From NCBI RefSeq assembly GCF_000143415.4, contig NW_003314364.1:197725-228744 (forward strand): a stretch of DNA of 31,020 nucleotides, given 5' to 3'. The position numbers and the translations under genes are program-made. Numbering within the stretch: position 1 is the stretch's first letter; each line of letters opens with the position of its first letter. Source of the DNA: Selaginella moellendorffii. Its lineage: Eukaryota; Streptophyta; Lycopodiopsida; Selaginellales; Selaginellaceae. The notes below the pieces were generated by a model. That model did not search any database and had not been told where the DNA came from. It saw only the letters and a program-made list of their open reading frames with translations. This document shows positions 19,513 through 30,153 of the stretch, piece by piece.

Positions 19513-21345
19513 TGTGAGACACAAAATCCCTAGGCCCCAAAGTGGAGCTGGAAGGGTGCCACGTGGTAGTGGCCGAAGCGAAAACCAAACGAGCGTAACA
19601 CGTTTGGACTAAAAGCTCCGGCTTGAAAGGTCGAGAGCGGGAGTGGAACTCCCAACAAAGTGCTCGAGGAATGAGCACGAAGCGAGCCATAAGCGAGGCT
19701 CTAAAAAGGGACCCAAAAGGACCAACACATGACACGTGGAAGTGTCCGAGATGGACCCGAAGTGGAGTCCGAGATGGAGTCCGAGATGGACCCGAAATGG
19801 AGTCCGATATGGAGTCCGAGATGGAGTCCGAGATGGAGTCCAAGATGGAGTTCGAGGTGGACCCGAGATGGACCCGAGTTAGAGTCCGAAGTGGAGTCCG
19901 AGATGGACCCGAGTTGGAGTCCGAAGTGGAGTCCGAGATGGACCCGAGTTGGAGTCCGAAGTGGAGTCCGAGATGGACCCGAGTTGGAGTCCGAAGTGGA
20001 GTCCGATATGGAGTCCGAAGTGGAGTCCGAGATGGAGTCCGAGATGGACCCGAGATGGACCCAAGATGGAGTCTGAGATGGAGTCCGAGATGGACCCAAG
20101 ATGGAGTCTGAGATGGAGTCCGAGATGGACCCGAGATGGAGTCCGAGATGGACCCGAAATGGAGTCCGAGATGGACCCGAGATGGAGTCCGAGATGGAGT
20201 CCGAGATGGAGTCCGAGATGGAGTCCGAAGTCGAGACCGAGACCGAGACCGAGATCGGGACCGAGACCGAGACCGAGGCCGATACCGAGGCCGAGGCCGA
20301 GTCCGAGTCCGAGTCCGAGTCCGAGTCCGAGTCCGAGTCCGGAGCCTGAGAGGGTGAAAGCCCAAAGCGTTCGTCTCCCAGACCCTGGGGGGTTTGGTGA
20401 GCTCCAAAAGTATAGTAGGGGGAGGACTGCAGTGGAGCCAGTTTGGCCAGGAAAGGCCAGTTTGGCCCAGGAAGGCCGGACCCAGTGTTGGGTGATGAGC
20501 TGCCCACTGGGAAGTCCAAGACTAGAGTGAACACGGACTGACAAGCGGGGTAGCTTGGTGAAGTGTTCAAGAGCCGGCTCTAGTTCCCCCGGGAGATCGA
20601 CTGGCCGATGCTCCCAGTTCAAGTGTGGGTGGCACTACCTACTTGGATACCTGGTGTGGCTCAACGGAACCCGCTCTAAGCCCATGGCTAGAGCACCTAA
20701 GGGCAGAAGGCGAGGAGAGTACCCAGGTGGCTCGCGTAAGGCCACGGTGTTCCGAAATGTTGCCCCAAAGGCCCAGACTGTGGAAAGGAAGAGGAGCAGT
20801 CCTCTGGGGTAGTGACCAAGGACACAGTCGTGTGGTGAGGAAGTCCCAGAGGACCGTGGGACTTAGTGGTCGGGCCTGTGGGTCTCGATCCAGTGGCAGT
20901 GTTGGCAAACACGGCCAGGGGCAGAAAGGGACTTAGTGGGGACTGGCAGAGGGATATTGGGGAAGGCTATTCCCCTTGTCGGTGGGCATCCTAAGGGTGC
21001 TAAGGAGTGGATCTCAGATGACCACTCACGGATGGTTTGCCTAGTCTTGGAGAGCCAAGACTGTGATGCAAGTGGTAACGGACTACCAGTGTGGCAAAGG
21101 TGATTGGGCATGGCCTTAGCGTAACGGGCTGCTATGTCGGTGGTACCTTTGAGTGTCGGTCATGGGATCGGACACGTGGAGCACTTGGACCAAGTGCAAA
21201 TGTTGAGTGGCATGGATGCTATTCTCGGGGCTAGCAAGTCCCAAGTCCTGGATTGGACTTATGGAGGTTGTGAATGAGACTCCTCCAAGTGGTCAGAGGT
21301 GTGGTTAAGTGACTAAAGTAGAATGGAAAATTTTAGTCGCTTACA
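19513..21345 (+). repeat. 5' LTR (B)
   Basis: Contains the minisatellite (19748-20345), the shared core with AAAAGTATAGTAGGG (20352-20420) and then a hairpin-rich 3' half. Examples are AGAGCCGGCTCT (a perfect palindrome near 20571), GTCTTGG/CCAAGAC (21044-21061) and GCACTT/AAGTGC (near 21181). The final 12 bases pair with TAAGTGACTAAA about 25 bases before them with one G-T pair. Confidence 0.92.
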
Positions 21346-21348
21346 ATT

Positions 21349-21360
21349 TGGTATCGGAGC
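21349..21360 (+). other. Primer-binding site, initiator tRNA-Met type
   Basis: TGGTATCGGAGC, three bases after the LTR. It differs from the usual TGGTATCAGAGC at one base. Confidence 0.85.
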
Positions 21361-23887
21361 TGTTCCTTAGTCCGACTTTTATTGGTGCTCAAGTATATTA
21401 CCACTAGTGTCGGCATCGGAAGGTCCGAGGGGTGGGCCTATCCTTGAGGAGTAGCAAGTCGGGAAGACATGGCTCTCTATTACAGTTCATGTGTGAACTT
21501 GTAGACGAGGTGGTGGATAGAAAAGGGCCAATAATGGAACGACTTTGGGATCTTGGGAACAGTATATGGATTTCCTCAAAGAGTTGAGGATGTGATCCAG
21601 ATGAGCGTTTGACTTAGCAAACTGGCTAATGTAGTTGTGGTAAACAACTACAGTTGGGATCACGGGAAAGATAAAGACTCCAAAGCAATAAAGGAGTCAC
21701 AAGATTTTCCTCATATAGTTGAGGTTGGTGCTCATGAATGTGAGACCAGAAGTAATGACCGTGGGAGGTCAAATACGGAAGAGGACTCAAGTCCTTGAAA
21801 AGGTAGCCGGGGCTACCTCTAATAAATGCTGGAACAACCCAAGGAGTTGGGGGTGTATTAAGTGGATGAGTTGGTGTTCTCATCACATGGACAAGTAGTC
21901 CTAAGGGGCAAAGGTTGCCCCCAGAGGACAAAATCAAGTGTCGGAGTAACACTTGTGAAAATAGTCCTTTTGAGTAGGACAGGAATGCAAGAAGTGTATT
22001 CCAGTGAGCTAGTGCCTCACAAGTAGGACCTTACGGGTCTGTGGATGAACCAAGTCCAAAACTGCTGGATGACTCAAGTAGAGTCAAGGAAAGGTCCTAA
22101 AAGGACTGATTGAAGCATTTGGACTGAGGTGTGTTGCACCCCATGAAGGATGGGGGGGGGATCATAGGATCCAAGGATGAGAACAGAGGGTATCTCATCG
22201 ATGGCAAAATGTGCCATGCTAAAGTTATGGGAAAGGTGTTCCCAGAAGAAAACAACTTTGACACAAAGTTGTGTGTGACCTCTATGGTGCAGTGCTAATA
22301 GATGGTTGGCATGAGAAAGAGCGGTGTTGGTCTTGGCAAAGACTTAAACACGAAGGGGAAGTGTCATAGAGGTAGGCTCGTGGAGCCGATGGTGTGGAGA
22401 CACCAAATGTGCCAAGGTGTGATACCTTGAGGCTATGTTAGTGGGTTCATGAGAACCCCTTGCCAAAGGAATCCCAATGGAAATGGGAATGGCATAGCCT
22501 AAGCTGCAGAGCATGCAGTTGGAGTGTGGTGACCCAGATAATGATGGAGGTGTGAAAGCACCAAGCAATGAGTAATAGGACTTGACAACTATGAGGCAAC
22601 TAAGCAAGAAGTGCAAAATAACTGGTTAAACGGGTAGAAGGTAGCTACCCAAGACTTCTAGCATAGGGAAGTCGGATATACCCTTACGGGGGATAAGTTG
22701 CTTATGTTGCGATATAGTAAGTCAATGTCATAAAAGGAAATACTCATTGTCAAGAAAGCCATCATTGGGACACCCGAACACTCTAGAACACCAGAACGTG
22801 GTGTTTAATGTCACGAGGGCAATGGATAAAGCCCAAGGGACTAAGTCCCTAGCGAATGATGGATAGAAGGTGCTATCCAAATGTCCAAGGTTGCGGAGAC
22901 AGGAGAGGACTGTCTACCCAAGTTGGACAAAGCCAAAAATGGAATTTTGGCAAGGCTAGTGATGGGCATGTAAAGGCCCATAAGCAACAATGTAATCCCA
23001 GTGTGTGGGATTATAAGGTGAGCATACCCGGATTGAGGAACCACTCCCTAGGCTATTGGGTAGGTTCATCCCTAAGAATACTTGCTAAGGCATGATAGAA
23101 AGTGCAAAGCTATCCTCCTGGTCTGGAGGAGAATGACCGAAGGAAAGGTGTGAAGCCAAAAGCAAGAAGTAAGGGGATAGAACCGAACCACAGGAATCGA
23201 AGGGCATAACCAAGGTTGGTTATGCCAGCTGGGAGTGGAGAATCAAGTGGGGGCTCGAGGGTGTTGCCGCTAGCAACTATGATGCCATGGAGAGTTTAAA
23301 ATATGGAATTGTCCATGTTAGACTATGTGGCAATTGGAAAGCTTGCAAAAAGGGAGGCCTTAGCAAGCTAAGGGACAGAGTTCCTTCAAGGTTCCCAAAG
23401 ACGATTCTAGGTGACTTAGTACCTAGAAAGGCCAAGTGTAGATGGTTCATAGAACGCGCGAAATCAGAGTGGCGCAGCAGAAGCGTGGTCTTAAAGCTTG
23501 CCATGAGGCAAGGCTGTCAAGGTTAGGGAAGTAGTTCCCAAGTGTTCAAAGAGAGGGCTTTGAACGAAAGTCGATGACCAAGGACTTTCGCGCTTATGCA
23601 GGAACCATGTTACAGTGGTCGGAGGACATGCCAAGTGAGGTTGGCAAGTCGGGGGGAATAAATACCCTAGTTGAAGGTGATAACTTCAAAAAGGGTGGGC
23701 CATGGGGCCGAGCATGGAGGAGTCCATGCATGATCACAGACATGTCAAGTGAGAGGACTTGGCAGTGTGGAGGAACTAGGTTCCTAAGCTGTGATCTATA
23801 GCGCGCTTTAAGTATAAGTTGGTGCACCGGCGTGGGGAGTCACGCCAGGCATCTTGTGTGATGCCATCCGTAGATGCATATACGGAG

Positions 23888-23943
23888 GTTGGGTTCGAGT
23901 CCCGACCCTCTAGTGCTTGGGTTCGAGTCCCAAATCACTAGGG
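23888..23943 (+). other. Two tandem tRNA T-arm-like hairpins
   Basis: The first is GTTGGG-TTCGAGT-CCCGAC (23888-23906). The second is TTGGG-TTCGAGT-CCCAA (23917-23933), enclosed by CTAGTG/CACTAG (23910-23915 with 23936-23941). The loops equal a tRNA T-loop and fit the Pol III B box GGTTCGANTCC. Three other hairpins precede them directly (23829-23885). The arrangement recurs at 6414-6479. Confidence 0.7.
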
Positions 23944-25446
23944 CGTGGTGATGGTTTGGAATATGGGGACACTCATATTTCGGTGGTCATGGACTCTCAG
24001 TGGGGAGACTGGTTTGGGCACACCGCCAAGCGAGGGATGCCTCGGAGTCGTGATGCACGGTTAGATTGCTTAGTGTGGCTCAGCATATCTAACTTGAACA
24101 CTTTGGTGCAAGTGGCACCAAGGACGTGGTGAATGAGATGGGGACACCCAGTCTCAGTTGCTAAGGACCCTTGGCCGGAAGGGCTGGCTTGGGCGCACCG
24201 CCAAGTGTGGGGGATGCCCCCGGGGTCGTAGTTAACAAGTTAAAGGTCTGGAAGACCTAGTACCTATTGGCAACCATGTTAAGGTGCCGAGGTGAGATCA
24301 CTAGGTGATCTTGTGGCTAAATAAGGACGCGGTCCTTGTTTGGGCTAAGGAATAAGGTTCCTAGTTCAAAGTGTTGATTTGAACTATTGATGATGGTGTG
24401 GCTTGGTCAAGGTGACCAAGTGGGTAAAGCACCTTAGGGAAATGAGCTATGTCATTGCGATGGCATAGTGTGTCCAAGGAAAGTAGTCTCTAAAGAGACC
24501 CATGGGAGGGTCACAAAGTTGGGCCGTGGATAAAGCCCACAGCAGAAGATGCTAAAGAGACTTACTAGGGGTGAACACCCTAGTATTGGCAAAGCAGAGC
24601 CTTTGCTATGGAATCAAAAGAATACCTCAAGCAGGGAGGTAGAGATTCGGTGTTGCTTGGTGCAACAATCAATGGATAGGAGCAAAAGATGAGTGGCCAA
24701 GATAGGGCCGTGGAATCCCTTGGAAGGAATCCAAGTGGCAAAGTTAGGCGAGGAACACTAATGTGTTGGACGCTAACAAATTGCGGGAAAGGAAGTGTGT
24801 TTCCAAGGATGGATTCCGAATTGCTCCGATTTGGCGAAAGTGGAAGCTCCAAGGGAGGGAGCGGTAAGGTAGCCAAATGATAGGGCCATGGACAGCCCTA
24901 GCACAAAGTATGATAAATGGAACTTAGTGCCCAAGGTGGCACGAAATAGAAGGAGGATGATGGTGCCCTCAAGTAAAGAACTTCCTAAGATGGGGAAGTG
25001 GAGTTGCACAAAAAGTGCAATGCAAGGTGTTGGAGACACCTAGGAAATTGTCTTCCAGAAGGCAAAGAGTAAAAGTTCCAAGGTGCAAACATTCCATAGA
25101 TGGAAATTAAGACTACTCGAGAAGGAGTAGTGGGATTGACTTAGAGAAGGGTCTCTAAGAGGTTTAGCGAGAACTAAACCAATAAAAGGAGAGAACCACT
25201 ACATGTGGTCCAATCAGTCTCTAAGTTGGAGAGACTACCCTCCTTAGAGGATGGGCAAGGCATGGTGAGCCTTTGGTGTCAAACCATTGACGAATATGGA
25301 GAAGGCATGGTGAGCCTTCAATGTCAAACCATCGACAAATATTGGCTAGGTGCCACGGATGGAAATGGTATCACATGCGGGTGTTACTTTATAAAATGGT
25401 TTACCGTTCGATGAGGACATCGAACTTCGTCTATGGGTGGTGGAGT

Positions 25447-27279
25447 TGTGAGACACAAAATCCCTAGGCCCCAAAGTGGAGCTGGAAGGGTGCCACGTGG
25501 TAGTGGCCGAAGCGAAAACCAAACGAGCGTAACACGTTTGGACTAAAAGCTCCGGCTTGAAAGGTCGAGAGCGGGAGTGGAACTCCCAACAAAGTGCTCG
25601 AGGAATGAGCACGAAGCGAGCCATAAGCGAGGCTCTAAAAAGGGACCCAAAAGGACCAACACATGACACGTGGAAGTGTCCGAGATGGACCCGAAGTGGA
25701 GTCCGAGATGGAGTCCGAGATGGACCCGAAATGGAGTCCGATATGGAGTCCGAGATGGAGTCCGAGATGGAGTCCGAGATGGAGTTCGAGGTGGACCCGA
25801 GATGGACCCGAGTTAGAGTCCGAAGTGGAGTCCGAGATGGACCCGAGTTGGAGTCCGAAGTGGAGTCCGAGATGGACCCGAGTTGGAGTCCGAAGTGGAG
25901 TCCGAGATGGACCCGAGTTGGAGTCCGAAGTGGAGTCCGATATGGAGTCCGAAGTGGAGTCCGAGATGGAGTCCGAGATGGACCCGAGATGGACCCAAGA
26001 TGGAGTCTGAGATGGAGTCCGAGATGGACCCAAGATGGAGTCTGAGATGGAGTCCGAGATGGACCCGAGATGGAGTCCGAGATGGACCCGAAATGGAGTC
26101 CGAGATGGACCCGAGATGGAGTCCGAGATGGAGTCCGAGATGGAGTCCGAGATGGAGTCCGAAGTCGAGACCGAGACCGAGACCGAGATCGGGACCGAGA
26201 CCGAGACCGAGGCCGATACCGAGGCCGAGGCCGAGTCCGAGTCCGAGTCCGAGTCCGAGTCCGAGTCCGAGTCCGGAGCCTGAGAGGGTGAAAGCCCAAA
26301 GCGTTCGTCTCCCAGACCCTGGGGGGTTTGGTGAGCTCCAAAAGTATAGTAGGGGGAGGACTGCAGTGGAGCCAGTTTGGCCAGGAAAGGCCAGTTTGGC
26401 CCAGGAAGGCCGGACCCAGTGTTGGGTGATGAGCTGCCCACTGGGAAGTCCAAGACTAGAGTGAACACGGACTGACAAGCGGGGTAGCTTGGTGAAGTGT
26501 TCAAGAGCCGGCTCTAGTTCCCCCGGGAGATCGACTGGCCGATGCTCCCAGTTCAAGTGTGGGTGGCACTACCTACTTGGATACCTGGTGTGGCTCAACG
26601 GAACCCGCTCTAAGCCCATGGCTAGAGCACCTAAGGGCAGAAGGCGAGGAGAGTACCCAGGTGGCTCGCGTAAGGCCACGGTGTTCCGAAATGTTGCCCC
26701 AAAGGCCCAGACTGTGGAAAGGAAGAGGAGCAGTCCTCTGGGGTAGTGACCAAGGACACAGTCGTGTGGTGAGGAAGTCCCAGAGGACCGTGGGACTTAG
26801 TGGTCGGGCCTGTGGGTCTCGATCCAGTGGCAGTGTTGGCAAACACGGCCAGGGGCAGAAAGGGACTTAGTGGGGACTGGCAGAGGGATATTGGGGAAGG
26901 CTATTCCCCTTGTCGGTGGGCATCCTAAGGGTGCTAAGGAGTGGATCTCAGATGACCACTCACGGATGGTTTGCCTAGTCTTGGAGAGCCAAGACTGTGA
27001 TGCAAGTGGTAACGGACTACCAGTGTGGCAAAGGTGATTGGGCATGGCCTTAGCGTAACGGGCTGCTATGTCGGTGGTACCTTTGAGTGTCGGTCATGGG
27101 ATCGGACACGTGGAGCACTTGGACCAAGTGCAAATGTTGAGTGGCATGGATGCTATTCTCGGGGCTAGCAAGTCCCAAGTCCTGGATTGGACTTATGGAG
27201 GTTGTGAATGAGACTCCTCCAAGTGGTCAGAGGTGTGGTTAAGTGACTAAAGTAGAATGGAAAATTTTAGTCGCTTACA
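25447..27279 (+). repeat. 3' LTR (C)
   Basis: Identical to LTR B apart from one base in the minisatellite (25776), as far as I could compare. The minisatellite spans 25682-26279 and the core 26286-26354. Confidence 0.92.
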
Positions 27280-27284
27280 ATGGA

Positions 27285-28279
27285 CAATATCAAAGTTATA
27301 GGCAATGATATTTTAGAGACTTAATTATTAGTGAATAAATCTTGCGAATGTATCATCCAAAGGAAATAACATCCTAATTTATTAGAAGTAACTTGAGCAA
27401 CAATCAACAGAAAAAAATGAATGTGGTAAGATCACCAAACATTGATTCATTCACACTAGCTAATTTGAATAAATCTCGGTCAATAATATGAAAGAATTCA
27501 AATTGCTTAAACAAGTGTTAGCAACATCCTACCGATGTCTCAAACCCAAAAGACCAATCCAGAGCAAACCATAAAGAATATGTGGTAATACAAATACCCA
27601 TAAGCTATCAAAAAGAATAACTAATTATAATGAAAGATTATCTATTATCTCATTAATAAAGAGATGCATAATCATCATTGAAAAAGAATCTGCCATCCTG
27701 AAGAATGGTAAATAATTCTTAGATCAATAATAGTTAAGCAAAACCTTAGACAAAGATAATCAACTATCCTAGATGATAGTCAATCGTCACCAATGATTGT
27801 CAGATGCACATATTAACTTTAACATCGAAGTTAATGAGCCAAAAATGCCTTCCCCAACAACTTTTAATAAATGGAAAAATGAGCATAAAACTCAAAAAAT
27901 TAAAAGTTTGAAGAAGTCTATAGCCAAGTCTCGCCTAATAATGATCACGAGTCTTGTATGAATTAACTTCAATGCTAAAGAAGAAATCATGGTACAACCC
28001 ATAACATCCTCCTCAACACATCCAGAAATCAAACTTTATAATGCCTAAGCTAATGAAGAGTATGTCTGCATCAATCTAAAAGCTAAGCACAGCGAAGTTA
28101 TGCTCAACAAGTGATCACCAAATGATACTCCATGAGTTTATCTATAGCAAAACATAATTCACTTTACAACAAGCATAAAAAGATTCATCAATGATCAATA
28201 TATCCCCAACTCAAATCTAATAATGACTCAACATTTTCAATATCAATCACTAACTTTTCCTCTCAAAAAGTTAGTATAG
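27285..28279. other. AT-rich non-coding region with nested inverted repeats
   Basis: No gene. Stems include AAGAAT/ATTCTT (27684-27720) enclosing CCAT/ATGG, ACTATC/GATAGT near 27772, AACTTTTAAT/ATTAAAAGTT (27859-27908), and ACTAACTTTT/AAAAGTTAGT (28249-28275) directly before Cassandra. AT-richness makes chance stems more likely here than in the complete element. Confidence 0.45.
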
Positions 28280-28686
28280 TGTAAGCTCCTCAATTTGGAC
28301 TTCCTAAAATGTCACCCAACCCACCATGCACCATGCTTCCTTGCAAATTCACGCCCTTGTGAATGGAAGTTAAGAGCCGTGGCTCTTCCAAGAGCCTTGG
28401 TCTCTTGACACCCTACCAGCCCAACTAGAGCATATTGAACCCTTGCCAGATGTCAATCAACAGAGTTGGACTTGAGACCTCTTTGATACCAAGTGTAAGT
28501 TCATGAGTTTGGACTTCCTGGGAGGTTACCCAACCCAGTACTATTCAAACCCAAGGACGCTTAACCCCAAATATCCCAAGACCCTTAACCAATTAGAAAA
28601 GAGGGTGCACTCTTGTTTATGGGCCCTTTCCCTCTATATTTGAACCCTTATAGAGCGCCTTTCGAGTCATTCTCTTTAGTTGGTTA
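28280..28686 (-). mobile_element. Cassandra-type TRIM retrotransposon, partial
   Basis: On the minus strand an LTR runs 28686 to 28494 (TGTAACCAAC...GAACTTACA). It contains a 5S-rRNA-like segment: GGGGTTAAGCGTCCTTGG (28568-28551, 5S box A region), AGTACTGGGTTGGGTAACC, and CCCAGGAAGTCC (box C region, to 28511). Cassandra is the TRIM family known for carrying a 5S promoter in its LTR. A PBS-like TTGGTATCAAAGAGG follows at about 28492-28478. A second, diverged LTR end lies at about 28325-28280 (GGGTTGGGTGACA, AGGAAGTCC, GCTTACA). Most of the other LTR is unrecognisable. Confidence 0.8.
28511..28568 (-). promoter_or_regulatory. 5S-rRNA-derived internal Pol III promoter segment in the Cassandra LTR
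   Basis: Aligns with the 3' half of plant 5S rRNA, boxes A to C, with a handful of substitutions (for example GGGTAACCTCCCAGG for GGGTGACCTCCTGGG). Whether it is still active cannot be told. Confidence 0.7.
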
Positions 28687-28705
28687 CAATCCACCACGCT
28701 TCCAT

Positions 28706-29853
28706 TGCGCATGGTGGAACCAACTCCCCAAGGTGTTGTAGGCTAAAGGATCCCCGAAAGCACAACCAAAAAGATAAAGAGTTCATCGGATAGGACCGAG
28801 TCTGAGATTGAGTCCAAGACCGACTCTGAGACTGAGTTCGAGATAGAGTCCGGGATTGAGTCCGAGGCTGACTTTGAGACCGAGTTTGAGACAGAGTCCA
28901 AGATCCGAGATCGGGTCCGAGACCGAGTCCGAGGTCGAGTCCAAGGTCGAGTCCGAGATCATGTTCGAGATCGAGTTCGAGATCTAGTCCGAGACCAAGT
29001 CTAAGGTGGGGTCCGAGATCAAGTCCAAGATCAAGTTTGAACCCAAGTTTGAGTATTAATCCAGGTTGGGGGGTGAAAGCCCAAAGCATTTTTCTCCGGG
29101 GGGGGGGGGGGCCTGCAAGGGGTTCCAAAAGTATAGTAGGGATAGTGAGGTCTAGGAACCAGTCTTGAATGAACTCTCCAGTGGTGCTTCTAAACTGACT
29201 TAAGGTTGAGACTGGGGCTGAGGGGCCTTGGGTGGGAGTGAGCATAGACTCGGAGGGTGCCAGAGGAGTCACCCAAAGAAGTGCTCAAGAGCAGCTCCCA
29301 CTCCCAGAAGGGAAACTGACTGCGGTGCTCTTGGCTCATGTGGAGTGGTGCCCCACTTGAGTACTTTGCGGCTCATTGGTCCTCGCCCTTCTTAGGGGCT
29401 TGGGCCTTCCCTTTGGGATGGAAGTTGGGCGGGGGGGGGGTAGAGGTACCCATATCAGGATGTTAGGCCACGGTGTTTCCCCCCGGCATCTGAAGCAAGT
29501 ATTGCACCCAAGGCTTAGGATTTAGAGGGTCCCATGATCAAGTTTTGTTGTACTAAGGGATGTTAAGAACCTGGAGACTTGGTGTGCTTGGCTATTTGTG
29601 CCTGCAGGGAGTGTAGCCGAACTTTAAGTTTAGTCTAACTCGGGGAGGGGGATTGGGACAGATTTGGGAATCCATGGATGGATGGTTAACGCTCTGTACT
29701 CGTGCAGTGAGTAGCTAAAACCAAGTAGGACCAAGTAAAAGCTGGTACAATAGGTAGTAACCTTGGCAAGGGAACTTAGCTAAAGCCAAGGCAGTGTTGG
29801 TTGGATAGATGAGGTAAGCTGGCAAATTGAAAAGGAAAAATTTGTGGCTTACA
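28706..29853 (+). mobile_element. LTR G (LTR F family), 5' end altered
   Basis: Follows LTR F from the AGGTGT-GTAGGCTAAAGG block through the minisatellite (28797-29055), core (29069-29141), GGCTCATGTGGAGTGGTGCCCC, and on to TTGTGGCTTACA. The first ~12 bases of LTR F, including the TGTAAGG terminus, are replaced. A foldback CCACC...GGTGG sits at that place, next to the Cassandra LTR. Confidence 0.75.
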
Positions 29854-30153
29854 TATAGTTTACACCTAAATTACTTTTCAGAAAAAAACCAAAGTTCAAC
29901 CCCTACTAAATAGTCTTATCTAGAATACAACTAACTCAAACTTGCCACTCAGCTCATTTGAACGCTAACATAAATACTAAGTAGAAAATGCATGAATGTC
30001 AATAACACAAACCTATAGCCAAATCATCAATATTATCTTCATCAAGACTAATGAAACTCAATATCAATCCTATGGAGAAACATCTTATTTCATTCAAATC
30101 TCAACATCAACAATGTCAACAATAAGGTATTGCTTCATTGCCATCAACACCAA
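29854..30153. other. AT-rich spacer, nothing recognised
   Basis: Short frames only; no repeat or motif seen. Confidence 0.5.

Larger units (their letters stand above)
21346..25446 (+). other. Internal domain: dense array of short hairpins, non-coding
   Basis: Perfect inverted repeats follow one another nearly end to end. Examples: GATGAG/CTCATC 21865-21884; GGGGCA/TGCCCC 21905-21921; AAGTGT/ACACTT 21936-21954; ATGGC/GCCAT 22201-22217; CAACTTTG/CAAAGTTG 22253-22271; GGCATAACC/GGTTATGCC 23203-23226. Further ones: GCTTGC/GCAAGC 23341-23368; CTAGGT/ACCTAG 23407-23426; AGGAAC/GTTCCT 23771-23785; GGCGT/ACGCC 23829-23846; GGCATC/GATGCC 23848-23865; CCGTA/TACGG 23868-23885. Near the 3' end: CTTAGAGA/TCTCTAAG 25140-25159; GGTTTAG/CTAAACC 25161-25180; GTTCGAT/ATCGAAC 25406-25425. 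I noted more than sixty. A block of about 110 bp is also duplicated (23941-24053 and 24122-24234). No protein-coding signal. Confidence 0.85.
19513..27279 (+). mobile_element. Complete young non-autonomous LTR retrotransposon (LARD-like)
   Basis: Two 1833-bp LTRs (19513-21345 and 25447-27279) enclose a 4101-bp internal domain. Both begin TGTGAGACAC and end CGCTTACA. The target duplication ATGGA lies at 19508-19512 and 27280-27284. A PBS follows the 5' LTR and a purine-rich TGGGTGGTGGAGT precedes the 3' LTR. By eye the LTRs differ at one site (A at 19842, G at 25776), so insertion was recent. The internal domain has no gag, protease, RT or integrase on either strand; its longest frames are about 100 codons and meaningless. 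Enzymes must come from elsewhere. LTR and internal sizes fit the LARD class, except that LARD LTRs are usually longer. Confidence 0.92.

Noticed and set aside
19748-20345. CRISPR-like array
   Set aside because: Units are contiguous variants of one hexamer-based repeat with no unique spacers, inside a eukaryotic LTR.
19513-21345. Retrozyme-type hammerhead ribozyme in the LTR
   Set aside because: I looked for a CTGATGA...GAAA core with flanking stems and did not find one; LTR size is also far larger than in retrozymes.
21626-25414. Small ORFs of 60-108 codons in the internal domain
   Set aside because: They are short, on both strands, have no motifs, and run through hairpins; no gag or pol similarity was seen.
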